A DNA stretch of 64,000 nucleotides from Bacteroidales bacterium (GTDB lineage: Bacteria; Bacteroidota; Bacteroidia; Bacteroidales; CAIWKO01): assembly GCA_023228145.1 (NCBI GenBank), contig JALOBU010000011.1, positions 51,832-115,831 of the forward strand. The letters run 5' to 3'. Numbering within the stretch: position 1 is the first letter of the stretch; each line of letters opens with the position of its first letter. Below, piece by piece: positions 52,398 to 60,915 of this stretch. The notes beneath the pieces were generated by a model. It saw only the letters and a program-made list of their open reading frames with translations. It was not told where the DNA came from and ran no database searches. Position numbers and translations under genes: made by a program.

Positions 52398-54554
52398 ATG
52401 AATTTACAGGAATTTAAAAGCAAACATCCACTGTTAAAGGAATGGAATTATACCCTGAAACCAATTGAAAAGGGTTATAACATGCGTACCTTGTATGTTA
52501 ATGTTGGGAACAAAGAAATTAAAGAAAAGCCTGTTACCCAACTTATGAAAGATAAATTTGTGGGAGGCAAAGGATTTGGCTTAAAGCTTTTATGGGATGC
52601 GACAAAACCCGACACAAAATGGAACGATCCTGAAAATGAAATTGTGATAAATACAGGGCCAATTTGTGGCATCACTCAATATTCCGGTGCAGGAAAATCA
52701 CTTGTAGTAGGTATTTCACCACAAACCGGCATTCCTATCGATAGCAATGTCGGTGGTTATTTTGGGCCTTTTATGAAATTCTCCGGATTTGATTCTATGG
52801 AGATACAGGGCAAATCCGACAAAGAGGTGATCATATATATTGATGGCGTTAACGGAAAAGTTGAAATCTATGATGCCGGAGATCTTCCTATTGATAGCCA
52901 TGTTATCGGCGAGGTGCTTCACGAGGTTTTTGCCAATGATGAAAAAGACCGTATGAATGTTTCCGTAGTTTCGGCCGGCACTGCAGCAGACCATTCGCTT
53001 ATCGGATGCCTGAACTTTACTTTCTTTGATATGAAACGCAAGGTTGTACGTCTGAAACAAGCAGGAAGAGGCGGCTTAGGCACCGTATTGCGGGATAAAA
53101 AAATAAAAGCTGTGGTAGCTAAAGTCCCCGGTGTTAAAGGAAATCTGAATAATGTTGTAGACCTGGAGCCGATCATGGAACGTGGAAAACGCTTCAATAA
53201 AGAAATGCGTGAGCTCGATGATTCCCAATGCCAGATGCGAAAAATAGGAACAGCCCACCTTACCCATATCATGAACGATTACGATTTGTTCCCTACACAT
53301 AATTTTAAATTCGGCAGCCACCCCGACGCCATTAAAGTACATGCCAATGTTTATAAAGAACGTTTCACGCAAAATATGCCCGACGGCTGCTGGATAGGGT
53401 GCAATATGTCCTGTGCAAAGGGTGTGGATAATTATGAATTACGCACAGGCCCATACAAAGGCTCAAAAGTAATCGTGGACGGTCCTGAATATGAAACAGC
53501 AGCTTCTTTAGGATCCTGCGCGGGAATCTTTGATCCTGATTTTACTATTGAGGCAAATTTTTATTGCGACACCTATGGCATCTGTACGATCAGTTGGGGT
53601 ACCATCCTCGGCTTTGTGATGGAATGTTACGAAAACGGCATTCTGAACGAAGAACGCACCGGCGGCGTTAAACTCAACTTTGGAAATTCCGATGGCGCAA
53701 TGGAAATCCTGCATCAGCTTGCACGCGGCGAAGGCTTTGGAGTGATCGCCGGACAAGGCGTTCATCAAATGAAAAAAATATTTGCCGAAAAAGGCTGGGG
53801 CGACCCAAAATTCATGCAGGACATCGGCATGGAAAACAAAGGCCTTGAATATTCACAATATGTTTCCAAAGAATCACTGGCTCAACAGGGCGGTTATGCC
53901 ATGACCAACAAAGGCCCGCAACACGATGAGGCATGGCTGATATTCATGGACATGGTCAATAACCAGATCCCCACTTTTGAGAAAAAAGCCGAAGCACTCT
54001 ATTACTTCCCGATGTTCCGTACCTGGTTTGGCTTGCAGGGCTTATGCAAACTGCCATGGAACGACGTGGAACCCGCCGACAACCACACACATGCTGAACC
54101 CGGTAAAGTCCCCGAACATGTCGACAACTATGTAACCATTTATAAAGCCGTGACGGGCCTTGACCTTGATAAAGATTCGTTGATCACTCAATCCGAAAAA
54201 GTATATCAATTCCAGCGAGTGTTCAATATCCGCTGCGGAAAAGGTTTGCGCCAGAATGATGCCCAGCCGTACCGCGCTGCCGGCCCAGTTACTGTTGAAG
54301 AATATGAATCACGTCAGGAACGTTATGATAAGCAGATGAAAGAAAAGATCGGTATCGACCCTGAAGGAAAATCAACGGAAGAAAAAGTGGCTATCACGCG
54401 TAAATACAGAGAAGAACAATACGAAAAACTTCTTGATGCCGTATATTTCCGCCGTGGCTGGACTCCGAACGGTGTTCCTACCATTGAAAGACTGAAATCA
54501 TTAGGGATGAACCTGCCGGAGGTTATTGAAGTTGTAAAAGACAAACAGAATTAA
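52398..54554 (+). CDS. aor: Tungsten-type aldehyde:ferredoxin oxidoreductase family enzyme
   Basis: Member of the AOR family, cytoplasmic enzymes with a bis-pterin tungsten centre and a 4Fe-4S cluster that interconvert aldehydes and acids with ferredoxin. The N-domain has FVGGKGFGLKLLWD and GRGGLGTVLRDKKIKAVV; the middle has VDGPEYETAASLGS. Cluster cysteines are Cys331, Cys335 and Cys339 (CWIGCNMSC) plus Cys550 (GLCKLPWND). Known enzymes such as Pyrococcus AOR use C-x2-C-x3-C, so the extra residue is noteworthy. Length 718 exceeds the usual 600-650 owing to a longer N-terminus and a C-terminal stretch of about 100 residues rich in Glu, Lys and Arg. Start chosen at ATG 52398. GC content of sampled lines (48% and 58%) is above that of neighbours (about 35%). 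Substrate unknown. Confidence 0.9.
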   Translation: MNLQEFKSKHPLLKEWNYTLKPIEKGYNMRTLYVNVGNKEIKEKPVTQLMKDKFVGGKGFGLKLLWDATKPDTKWNDPENEIVINTGPICGITQYSGAGKSLVVGISPQTGIPIDSNVGGYFGPFMKFSGFDSMEIQGKSDKEVIIYIDGVNGKVEIYDAGDLPIDSHVIGEVLHEVFANDEKDRMNVSVVSAGTAADHSLIGCLNFTFFDMKRKVVRLKQAGRGGLGTVLRDKKIKAVVAKVPGVKGNLNNVVDLEPIMERGKRFNKEMRELDDSQCQMRKIGTAHLTHIMNDYDLFPTHNFKFGSHPDAIKVHANVYKERFTQNMPDGCWIGCNMSCAKGVDNYELRTGPYKGSKVIVDGPEYETAASLGSCAGIFDPDFTIEANFYCDTYGICTISWGTILGFVMECYENGILNEERTGGVKLNFGNSDGAMEILHQLARGEGFGVIAGQGVHQMKKIFAEKGWGDPKFMQDIGMENKGLEYSQYVSKESLAQQGGYAMTNKGPQHDEAWLIFMDMVNNQIPTFEKKAEALYYFPMFRTWFGLQGLCKLPWNDVEPADNHTHAEPGKVPEHVDNYVTIYKAVTGLDLDKDSLITQSEKVYQFQRVFNIRCGKGLRQNDAQPYRAAGPVTVEEYESRQERYDKQMKEKIGIDPEGKSTEEKVAITRKYREEQYEKLLDAVYFRRGWTPNGVPTIERLKSLGMNLPEVIEVVKDKQN

Positions 54555-54575
54555 TAAACAATATTTTGTTTCAGC

Positions 54576-54608
54576 AAAAACCCGTACTGATGAAGTACGG
54601 GTTTTTTT
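54576..54608 (+). terminator. Intrinsic terminator of the AOR gene
   Basis: A perfect 13-base-pair stem (54576-54588 with 54594-54606) with a 5-base loop and a T tract. It isolates the AOR gene as a single transcription unit together with the promoter-like box upstream. Confidence 0.9.
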
Positions 54609-54675
54609 AACCCTTGTAAGGAATAGTATTTCTTTATTATTTTTGTAAACAAACCTGAGCTAAATAAAAGAACAT

Positions 54676-56604
54676 ATGGCCGGTAAGCCCACAGGCAAAC
54701 AAAAAACAATTCATCCCCGGCAAAAACAGGGACAGGCCATGTTACAGAAAAAATCATTTCATATTCCCCCATGGATTATTTATGCCATACTGGCTGTTAC
54801 AGCAATCATGTACTCCCGTGCCTTGTTCAACGGCTTCGCCAGCCTTGATGATGACGATTACCTGTTTGATAACCCCTTTATTAAACATTTTAACTTTGAA
54901 AGTTTGAAAGAAATTTTTTCTTCATTTTACCTGGGAAATTATCATCCGCTGACTACACTGACTTATCTTTTCGAATACCATATATACGGATTGAATCCTT
55001 TGCCTTTTCATGTGTTGAATGTTTTATTGCACCTTGTCAACGTGATGCTTGTGTATAAGTTAAGCGAAAAACTCAGCGGGCAAAGGTTCACCGCACTTCT
55101 TGTTTCGGCTTTTTTTGCCCTTCATCCGATGCATGTAGAATCGGTGGCATGGATATCCGAACGCAAAGATGTTTTATACACCCTGTTCTATATCGCTTCC
55201 TTACTTGCATATTTAAAATACCTAAAACAGGCAAATAAAGGCCGGCATTACCTTATCTGTCTTTCGTTGTTTGTACTTTCTTTATTATCAAAATCAGCAG
55301 CGGTAACTCTTCCTGTACTTATGATTGCCATCGACTTTTACAAAAAAAGGAAACCTGTTTTGAAGATGTTTCTTGAAAAAATCCCTTTTCTTTTGTTGTC
55401 ACTGCTTTTTGGTATTCTTGCGCTGATGTCGCAGCAGGGGGCCATGAAAGATATTTCTCATACATTTTCGTTTTTCGAAAGGATATTTATTTTTACTTAT
55501 GCGGTCGCTTTTTATCTGGTAAAACTCTTTCTGCCTTTCCATATGTCGGTCATGCATTATTATCCTGAAATGCAAGCCGGAGCTTTGCCTTGGTATTATT
55601 ACGCTTCGCTGCCATTGCTGCTCATTCTTGTTTGGCTGGTTGTCAGAAAAACAGGGTTCCACCGTGAAAAACTTTTTGGTACCGCCTTTTTTCTTATTGT
55701 GATATCAATCATGCTGCAGATTATACCCGTAGGAAATGCCATCGCTGCCGAACGTTATACCTATGTCGCTTACATCGGGCTGTTTTACATCATGGGCCAA
55801 TGGATTGTACAAATCAGTAAAGAATCGCTGATGAAATTTGCTATGTTCATCAGCATCATACTGTTGCTGGTATTTTCAGCCCTGTCGTGGGACAGGATAA
55901 AAGTGTGGAAAAACGGCGAAGTTCTTTTTACCGATGTTATCAAAAAATACCCAAACAGTTTTCATGCTTATTGGATGCGCGGTAATTATAAAAACGACCT
56001 TGAAGATTATAAAGGAGCTTTGCAGGACTATAACAAAACCCTTGAACTGTATCCGAATTTCAGCATGTGCCTTACCAACCGGGGACATATTTTCAATGAG
56101 TTTAAAGATTATAAAGCCGCCCTTCGCGATCTTAACCTTTCAATCAAACTTGACTCTGCTGTTGCCGAAGCATACAACAACAGGGGCATGGCTCACGACG
56201 GACTAAGAGACACTGCTGCCGCCCTGAAAGACTATAACAAAGCCATACTGTTGGATTCAACCTTACAAAAAGCATATAATAACCGCGGTGTTTTGAAAGC
56301 TACGCTGGGCGATATAAAAAGCGCACTTGAAGATGTGGACATGGCAATAAGGCTTGAACCTACGGATGGAGAAGCCTATAGCAACAGGGGAAATATTAAA
56401 GCTATGAATAAAGATTATGCCGGAGCTATGGCTGATTATGATTTTGCTTTAAAAAGAAACCCTAAAGACAACATTGTTATGTTCAACCGTGGTATCACGA
56501 AATTAAATCTTGGTGATACTGTAGCTGCCTGTGCCGACTGGGAAAAAGCCCGGGATTTGGGGAATCCCTTTGCAGATGATGCAATGAAGGCATTTTGTAA
56601 ATAA
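54676..56604 (+). CDS. Membrane protein with GT-C-like helices and C-terminal TPR repeats
   Basis: Protein of 642 residues. Residues about 30-410 have 9-11 hydrophobic helices in the style of polyprenyl-phosphate-dependent (GT-C) glycosyltransferases, with an acidic motif SLDDDDYLFDNPF in the first extracytoplasmic loop and HPMHVESVAWISERKDVLY after it. Residues about 420-640 hold six TPR units (AYNNRGMAHDGLRDTAAALKDYN and so on), which end in an Asp/Cys-containing cap. The layout resembles the TMTC family and many bacterial unknowns; the donor is unknown. The start ATG at 54676 precedes a 30-residue basic, Gln-rich segment. Confidence 0.82.
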   Translation: MAGKPTGKQKTIHPRQKQGQAMLQKKSFHIPPWIIYAILAVTAIMYSRALFNGFASLDDDDYLFDNPFIKHFNFESLKEIFSSFYLGNYHPLTTLTYLFEYHIYGLNPLPFHVLNVLLHLVNVMLVYKLSEKLSGQRFTALLVSAFFALHPMHVESVAWISERKDVLYTLFYIASLLAYLKYLKQANKGRHYLICLSLFVLSLLSKSAAVTLPVLMIAIDFYKKRKPVLKMFLEKIPFLLLSLLFGILALMSQQGAMKDISHTFSFFERIFIFTYAVAFYLVKLFLPFHMSVMHYYPEMQAGALPWYYYASLPLLLILVWLVVRKTGFHREKLFGTAFFLIVISIMLQIIPVGNAIAAERYTYVAYIGLFYIMGQWIVQISKESLMKFAMFISIILLLVFSALSWDRIKVWKNGEVLFTDVIKKYPNSFHAYWMRGNYKNDLEDYKGALQDYNKTLELYPNFSMCLTNRGHIFNEFKDYKAALRDLNLSIKLDSAVAEAYNNRGMAHDGLRDTAAALKDYNKAILLDSTLQKAYNNRGVLKATLGDIKSALEDVDMAIRLEPTDGEAYSNRGNIKAMNKDYAGAMADYDFALKRNPKDNIVMFNRGITKLNLGDTVAACADWEKARDLGNPFADDAMKAFCK

Positions 56605-56653
56605 TTAAATACGTTTTTAATAAGTTCCGTGAAGCTAAATAGTTCAAATAAAG

Positions 56654-56684
56654 TTGTTAATAAAGTAACTGTTTATTAATTTTG
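56654..56684 (+). promoter_or_regulatory. Promoter with overlapping palindrome upstream of the TetR gene
   Basis: TTG at 56654-56656 and TAATTTTG at 56677-56684 (20-base spacer) fit the Bacteroidota form. Within the spacer lies TTAATAAA-N7-TTTATTAA at 56657-56679, a perfect 8-base inverted repeat that runs into the -7 box, as expected for an operator of an autoregulated repressor. Confidence 0.6.
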
Positions 56685-56694
56685 ACCCGAACAT

Positions 56695-57300
56695 ATGAAA
56701 AAGTCAGGCGACATGTCAGAAATTGATATTAAAAATACGATTGTTAAATCTGCAACATTTTATTTTTCTAAATATGGATTCCATAAAACTACCATGGATG
56801 AAATAGCCAGGCATATTCATAAAGCCAAGGGGGTGCTTTATTACTATTTTAAAAGCAAAGAAGATCTTTTTAATGAAGCATTAAAAAATGAATTAAATCA
56901 TGTAAAAGCTGAATTACTGCACATTCTTTCAATAAAAGAAGATCCTTTAACAATACTAAAAAAATACATTCTTACACGATTAAAACTTTTAAGCAAGGTT
57001 ATCATTTATCATGAAACCATAAAGGCAGATTTCTTTGAAGAATACGCATTTGTTAAAGATGTCAGAGACGACTTTGCCCGATTTGAATATGCTCAACTTA
57101 AACAGGTAATGGAAAGGGGTAAAAAGGAAGGGTATCTTGAAATAAAAAACATGGATAGGAATGTGAATATATTGATTATGCTACTTTATAGTATTGAATT
57201 CCCATTGTTTTTGCAAAATAAATATGCAGAATATGCAGGTACCATAGAGGAACTTGCAGCCATTGTAATGAACAGCTTGAAAACACAGCAAAAAAAATAG
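56695..57300 (+). CDS. TetR-family transcriptional regulator
   Basis: DNA-binding helix-turn-helix at about 16-60 (IVKSATFYFSKYGFHKTTMDEIARHIH, then KGVLYYYFKSKEDLFNEAL) is typical of TetR. The remaining 140 residues are a helical ligand-binding domain of no recognised subclass. It starts the transport cluster that follows and probably represses both its own gene and the exporter genes. The 8-base palindrome before it is the likely operator. Confidence 0.92.
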   Translation: MKKSGDMSEIDIKNTIVKSATFYFSKYGFHKTTMDEIARHIHKAKGVLYYYFKSKEDLFNEALKNELNHVKAELLHILSIKEDPLTILKKYILTRLKLLSKVIIYHETIKADFFEEYAFVKDVRDDFARFEYAQLKQVMERGKKEGYLEIKNMDRNVNILIMLLYSIEFPLFLQNKYAEYAGTIEELAAIVMNSLKTQQKK

Positions 57301-57350
57301 AAAAAAATGATCCAAAACTTGTCCGGTTACAATTTTTTTTATTTCTTTGT

Positions 57351-57377
57351 ATTGACTAATAAACATTTTTGGTCAAT
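57351..57377. promoter_or_regulatory. Inverted repeat ATTGAC-N15-GTCAAT before the MMPL gene
   Basis: Six-base arms at 57351-57356 and 57372-57377 in the 91-base gap between the TetR and exporter genes. The left side includes TAATAAA, also seen in the palindrome at 56657. Candidate second operator; weak on its own. Confidence 0.3.
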
Positions 57378-57391
57378 TAATATAAATTTAA

Positions 57392-59638
57392 ATGGAAAAA
57401 TTTATTGTTAGGTTTCTAAAACTAAAATGGCTGATTATTTCGGCTGTGTTGATAATTACTTTGCTTCTGGGCTATCAGATCAGAAACATATCCATTGATT
57501 CAGATATCTTAAATTCAATGGACAAAACCGATTCTACCGCTCAGATTTATTCTAGTGTCGGAACAGAATTTGGTGGGAATGATATCGGAATGGTTGTTCT
57601 GGAAACCAATGATATTTTTAATACAAAAGTTTTGGAACGTGTAAAACTGATTACCGACAGCATTAAACTAACCAAAGGCGTATCAACTGTTACCAGTATT
57701 ACCAACATTCTCGACATAAAAAGTTCCGAATGGGGAATTGAAATAGGTCAACTGATTGACGAATATAATTTGCCTCAAACTCAAGCCGAACTGGACAGCA
57801 TTAAAACATATACCTTTTCAAGAGAGATGTACAAAGGCTCTATTGTTTCTGATGATGGCACAGCTACTATTATTGCATTTACATTACTTCACGATGGAGA
57901 TAAACAGCTGGTTGCAAAAGAAATAAAACGCAAAATTTCAGCAATGAATCTGCCTGAAAAGCTTTATTTCGGAGGCCTGTCTTTTATGATTAACGACATG
58001 ACCGAATTAATTGTTTCTGACATTTCATTTCTTTTACCTGTTATTTTGATAATAATTTTTCTGATTTTATTTTTAAGTTTTAAATCCTTGAGTGGTGTTT
58101 TCTTTCCGTTGCTTACAGCCGGATTAAGTGTGGTCTGGACTATCGGATTGATGGCTTTGCTTGGCTTTAAAATAACGATTATATCAAGCTATATCCCAAT
58201 TGTGTTATTGGCTGTAGGAACTGCTTATACCATACACGTATTAAACAGTATTAATCAAAACAAATCAAAAGACAGGAAGCAGGCATTGATTCAGGCATTG
58301 ATATATACCATGATCCCTGTAATACTTGCTGCTGTTACAACCATGATTGGTTTTGTATCGTTTATTTTTGGCTCGTACCTGCAAATGATTACAGAATTTG
58401 GAATTTTTACGGCATTTGGCACTTTCATAGCTCTTATACTTTCCATATTTTTTATTCCTTCACTTATTTCAGCATTTTCATTATATGAAAAAAATGTGGA
58501 ACACTCCGTTAATAGAAAGACTCCGCTTCTCAATAAAATGATATTACAACCAATATCACGTGTAATTATTAAACACCCTAAATATACAATTGCTATATGG
58601 TGTGCCATGCTTTTGGTCAGTATTGGCGGTATTTTCATGATAAAAACCAGTGTGAACATTGCAAACTATTTTGAAAAAGACAATCCCGTGAGGATTACCG
58701 AAGATTTGATGCAAAAGAAATTCGGGGGCTCATTTCCTGTGTTTGTGGTATTTGAAGGCGATATGCAGTCACCCGATGTACTCAACATGATGATTAAAAC
58801 AGAACATTTCATGAAACTGAACCCCAACATTTCCATTACGCAATCCATCGCTGATCTGGTTGAGCAAATGAATGACGCAATGGGTGAAGGTAAATCCATT
58901 CCTGAGGATAGAACTAAAATAGAACAGTTATGGTTTCTTCTTGAAGGGCAGGATATCATGCCGCAGTTGGTTTCTGATGACCTGCAAAAAGGGGTCATAC
59001 AATCGAAATTTGCCTCGATTGAAACGCAGGAAATAAGCTCTTTTGTTGAGCAAATGAACAAGTTTATTGAAGAGAATAAATCCGGTGCGTACAAAATTAA
59101 GTTCACCGGCGTTCCTTCAATATATTGCAAACTGAACGACAGCCTGGTTAAGAGCCAGTACAGCAGCCTTGCCATTGCCATATTGCTGGTGCTTATTATT
59201 GTTGGCTTGCTGTTAAGGTCGTTCAAAAAAGGTGTTTTTGCAACTATTCCTATAATCACTACCATATTTATCCTGCTGGGTTTTATGGGCATAACAGGTA
59301 TTCCTCTCGACATTGCCACGGTTCTGGTGGGTAGTATAGCACTGGGTATCGGTATTGATTACTCTATTCATATTATTTCCGGGTTTTACGTTCATTTAAA
59401 AGTTAAGGAAAATGCAGAAGAAGCCATAAAAGCAACATTGATGATCAGCGGAAAGGCGGTAATTATTAATGCAATTTCTGTTGCGGCCGGATTCCTGGTA
59501 CTTTGTTTTGCACACATGGTGCCTTTTCAGAATTTTGGCCTGCTGGTTGCTATCAGCATGTTTGGTTCCGGTATCGGAGCGCTGACCTTGTTACCGGTAA
59601 TTTTGATACTTGCAGAACGGAAAAGAAAAAAACTTTAA
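57392..59638 (+). CDS. MMPL/RND-family exporter
   Basis: Inner membrane transporter of 748 residues with the duplicated RND plan: helix 1 (WLIISAVLIITLLLGYQI), a periplasmic domain, five helices (about 205-365), then helix 7 (YTIAIWCAMLLVSIGGIFMI), a second periplasmic domain, and five helices to the end. The motif GTAYTIHVLNSINQN and its counterpart GIGIDYSIHIISGF mark the central helices of each half. At this size and with the following LolA-like and DUF1302-like genes it belongs to the group that moves lipids, not the large drug-efflux pumps. Co-transcribed with the next gene (16-base gap). Confidence 0.9.
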   Translation: MEKFIVRFLKLKWLIISAVLIITLLLGYQIRNISIDSDILNSMDKTDSTAQIYSSVGTEFGGNDIGMVVLETNDIFNTKVLERVKLITDSIKLTKGVSTVTSITNILDIKSSEWGIEIGQLIDEYNLPQTQAELDSIKTYTFSREMYKGSIVSDDGTATIIAFTLLHDGDKQLVAKEIKRKISAMNLPEKLYFGGLSFMINDMTELIVSDISFLLPVILIIIFLILFLSFKSLSGVFFPLLTAGLSVVWTIGLMALLGFKITIISSYIPIVLLAVGTAYTIHVLNSINQNKSKDRKQALIQALIYTMIPVILAAVTTMIGFVSFIFGSYLQMITEFGIFTAFGTFIALILSIFFIPSLISAFSLYEKNVEHSVNRKTPLLNKMILQPISRVIIKHPKYTIAIWCAMLLVSIGGIFMIKTSVNIANYFEKDNPVRITEDLMQKKFGGSFPVFVVFEGDMQSPDVLNMMIKTEHFMKLNPNISITQSIADLVEQMNDAMGEGKSIPEDRTKIEQLWFLLEGQDIMPQLVSDDLQKGVIQSKFASIETQEISSFVEQMNKFIEENKSGAYKIKFTGVPSIYCKLNDSLVKSQYSSLAIAILLVLIIVGLLLRSFKKGVFATIPIITTIFILLGFMGITGIPLDIATVLVGSIALGIGIDYSIHIISGFYVHLKVKENAEEAIKATLMISGKAVIINAISVAAGFLVLCFAHMVPFQNFGLLVAISMFGSGIGALTLLPVILILAERKRKKL

Positions 59639-59654
59639 TTAAATCATAAAGAAT

Positions 59655-60392
59655 ATGAAAACAATTATTAAAAAATCATTTGTTGCCGGATTAGTCCTGG
59701 CAATTTTTGCAACACCTCTTAAAGCTCAGGATGCATCTACTATTTTGAAAAAAATGGACGGTGTAATGTTCTCTGCCAAAGATGTAACAGGAAAACAGAA
59801 AATTATTTTAATTGATAAATCCGGAAAGCAGGAAATACGTGAAGCAACCACGCAACAAAAGGGGACCAGTAAGAGAATGTTTCGATTTACTTCCCCTGCA
59901 TCACAGGCAGGTATTGCAATTCTTTCGCTACCCGATGATGTGATGTATCTCTATTTGCCGGCCTACGGCAAGGAGAGAAGAATAGCTTCAAGTGCAAAAA
60001 ATCAGAAATTTGCCGGAACGGATTTTTCGTATGATGATTTTGAATCCAAATCGTACTCTGCAAAATATACACCCAAGTTGCTAAAAACCGAAACAAATGT
60101 ATTTGTGCTGGAACTGACTCCTCTGGCAAAAACATCAGAATACTCAAAAATTATTATCAATGTCAATAAAACAAACTTTTATCCTGAGGCCATGGACTAT
60201 TACGATAAAGCCGGTACCATGATAAAAAAAGCGAAATATACCTTTAAAAAATCAGGAAAATACTGGTGTTCCACAGAAGTTGAAATGACCGATTTAAAAA
60301 AGAATCATAAAACCAAAATGCAGATGAGCGATGTGAAATATGACACGGGATTATCTGATGAAAATTTTACAGTCCGAAAGTTAATCCAATAG
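59655..60392 (+). CDS. LolA-like outer membrane lipoprotein-sorting protein
   Basis: Periplasmic carrier-like protein of 245 residues. A signal peptide (IIKKSFVAGLVLAIFATPLKAQ) is followed by the curved beta-sheet pattern of the LolA/LppX fold (ATTQQKGTSKRMFRFTSPASQAG, MYLYLPAYGKERRIASSAKNQKFAGTDFSYDDF). This matches the LolA-like family often encoded next to MMPL exporters. It probably ferries a hydrophobic substrate from the exporter to the outer membrane. It is not the true LolA of lipoprotein sorting. Confidence 0.87.
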   Translation: MKTIIKKSFVAGLVLAIFATPLKAQDASTILKKMDGVMFSAKDVTGKQKIILIDKSGKQEIREATTQQKGTSKRMFRFTSPASQAGIAILSLPDDVMYLYLPAYGKERRIASSAKNQKFAGTDFSYDDFESKSYSAKYTPKLLKTETNVFVLELTPLAKTSEYSKIIINVNKTNFYPEAMDYYDKAGTMIKKAKYTFKKSGKYWCSTEVEMTDLKKNHKTKMQMSDVKYDTGLSDENFTVRKLIQ

Positions 60393-60406
60393 AAAATTGT
60401 ATCGCT

Positions 60407-60847
60407 ATGAAACCCGGAATTTTTTTCAGCAGATTCTTAGTGAGTTTGCTATTTGCAGTAGTTACCCTGTCTGTAAAATCACAAAATGTTGAAGTATTTT
60501 TTTCAGGTATCCGTTCGGAAAACGGGCAGATGATCATCAGGATATTTAAAGACGATAATAGCTTTCAGAAAGAGATACCCTGGATGGAAAAGAAATTTAA
60601 AAAGGCCAATATTGTAAATGGTATAATGTCGGTTAAATTCTCCTTAGAGCCCGGCGTCTATGGCTTTGGACTTGTGGATGACGAGAACAGCGACGGTGAA
60701 ATGAATTTTACCTTCATTGGAATGCCTAAGGAAGGCTTTGGGTTCTCAAACTATTATCATTCGGGGCTTTCAAGGCCAAAATTTGATTCTTTTAAATTTA
60801 CATTGATTAAAAACCAGAAAATATACATGAAAATAAGGTATATGTAA
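60407..60847 (+). CDS. DUF2141 protein, exported
   Basis: Signal peptide to about residue 24 (SRFLVSLLFAVVTLSVKSQ). The mature part shows a beta-sandwich of the DUF2141 type: VEVFFSGIRSENGQMIIRIF, FSLEPGVYGFGLVDDENSDGEMNF (with a calcium-binding-like DENSDGE) and GMPKEGFGFSN. Length 146. Function unknown; its place in this cluster suggests a periplasmic accessory of the lipid exporter. Confidence 0.85.
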   Translation: MKPGIFFSRFLVSLLFAVVTLSVKSQNVEVFFSGIRSENGQMIIRIFKDDNSFQKEIPWMEKKFKKANIVNGIMSVKFSLEPGVYGFGLVDDENSDGEMNFTFIGMPKEGFGFSNYYHSGLSRPKFDSFKFTLIKNQKIYMKIRYM

Positions 60848-60915
60848 GAATCAGACTAGTAGTTAATAATGGAAATTTTAATTAATTCATTAATTAATTC
60901 AATAAATTGAAAATC

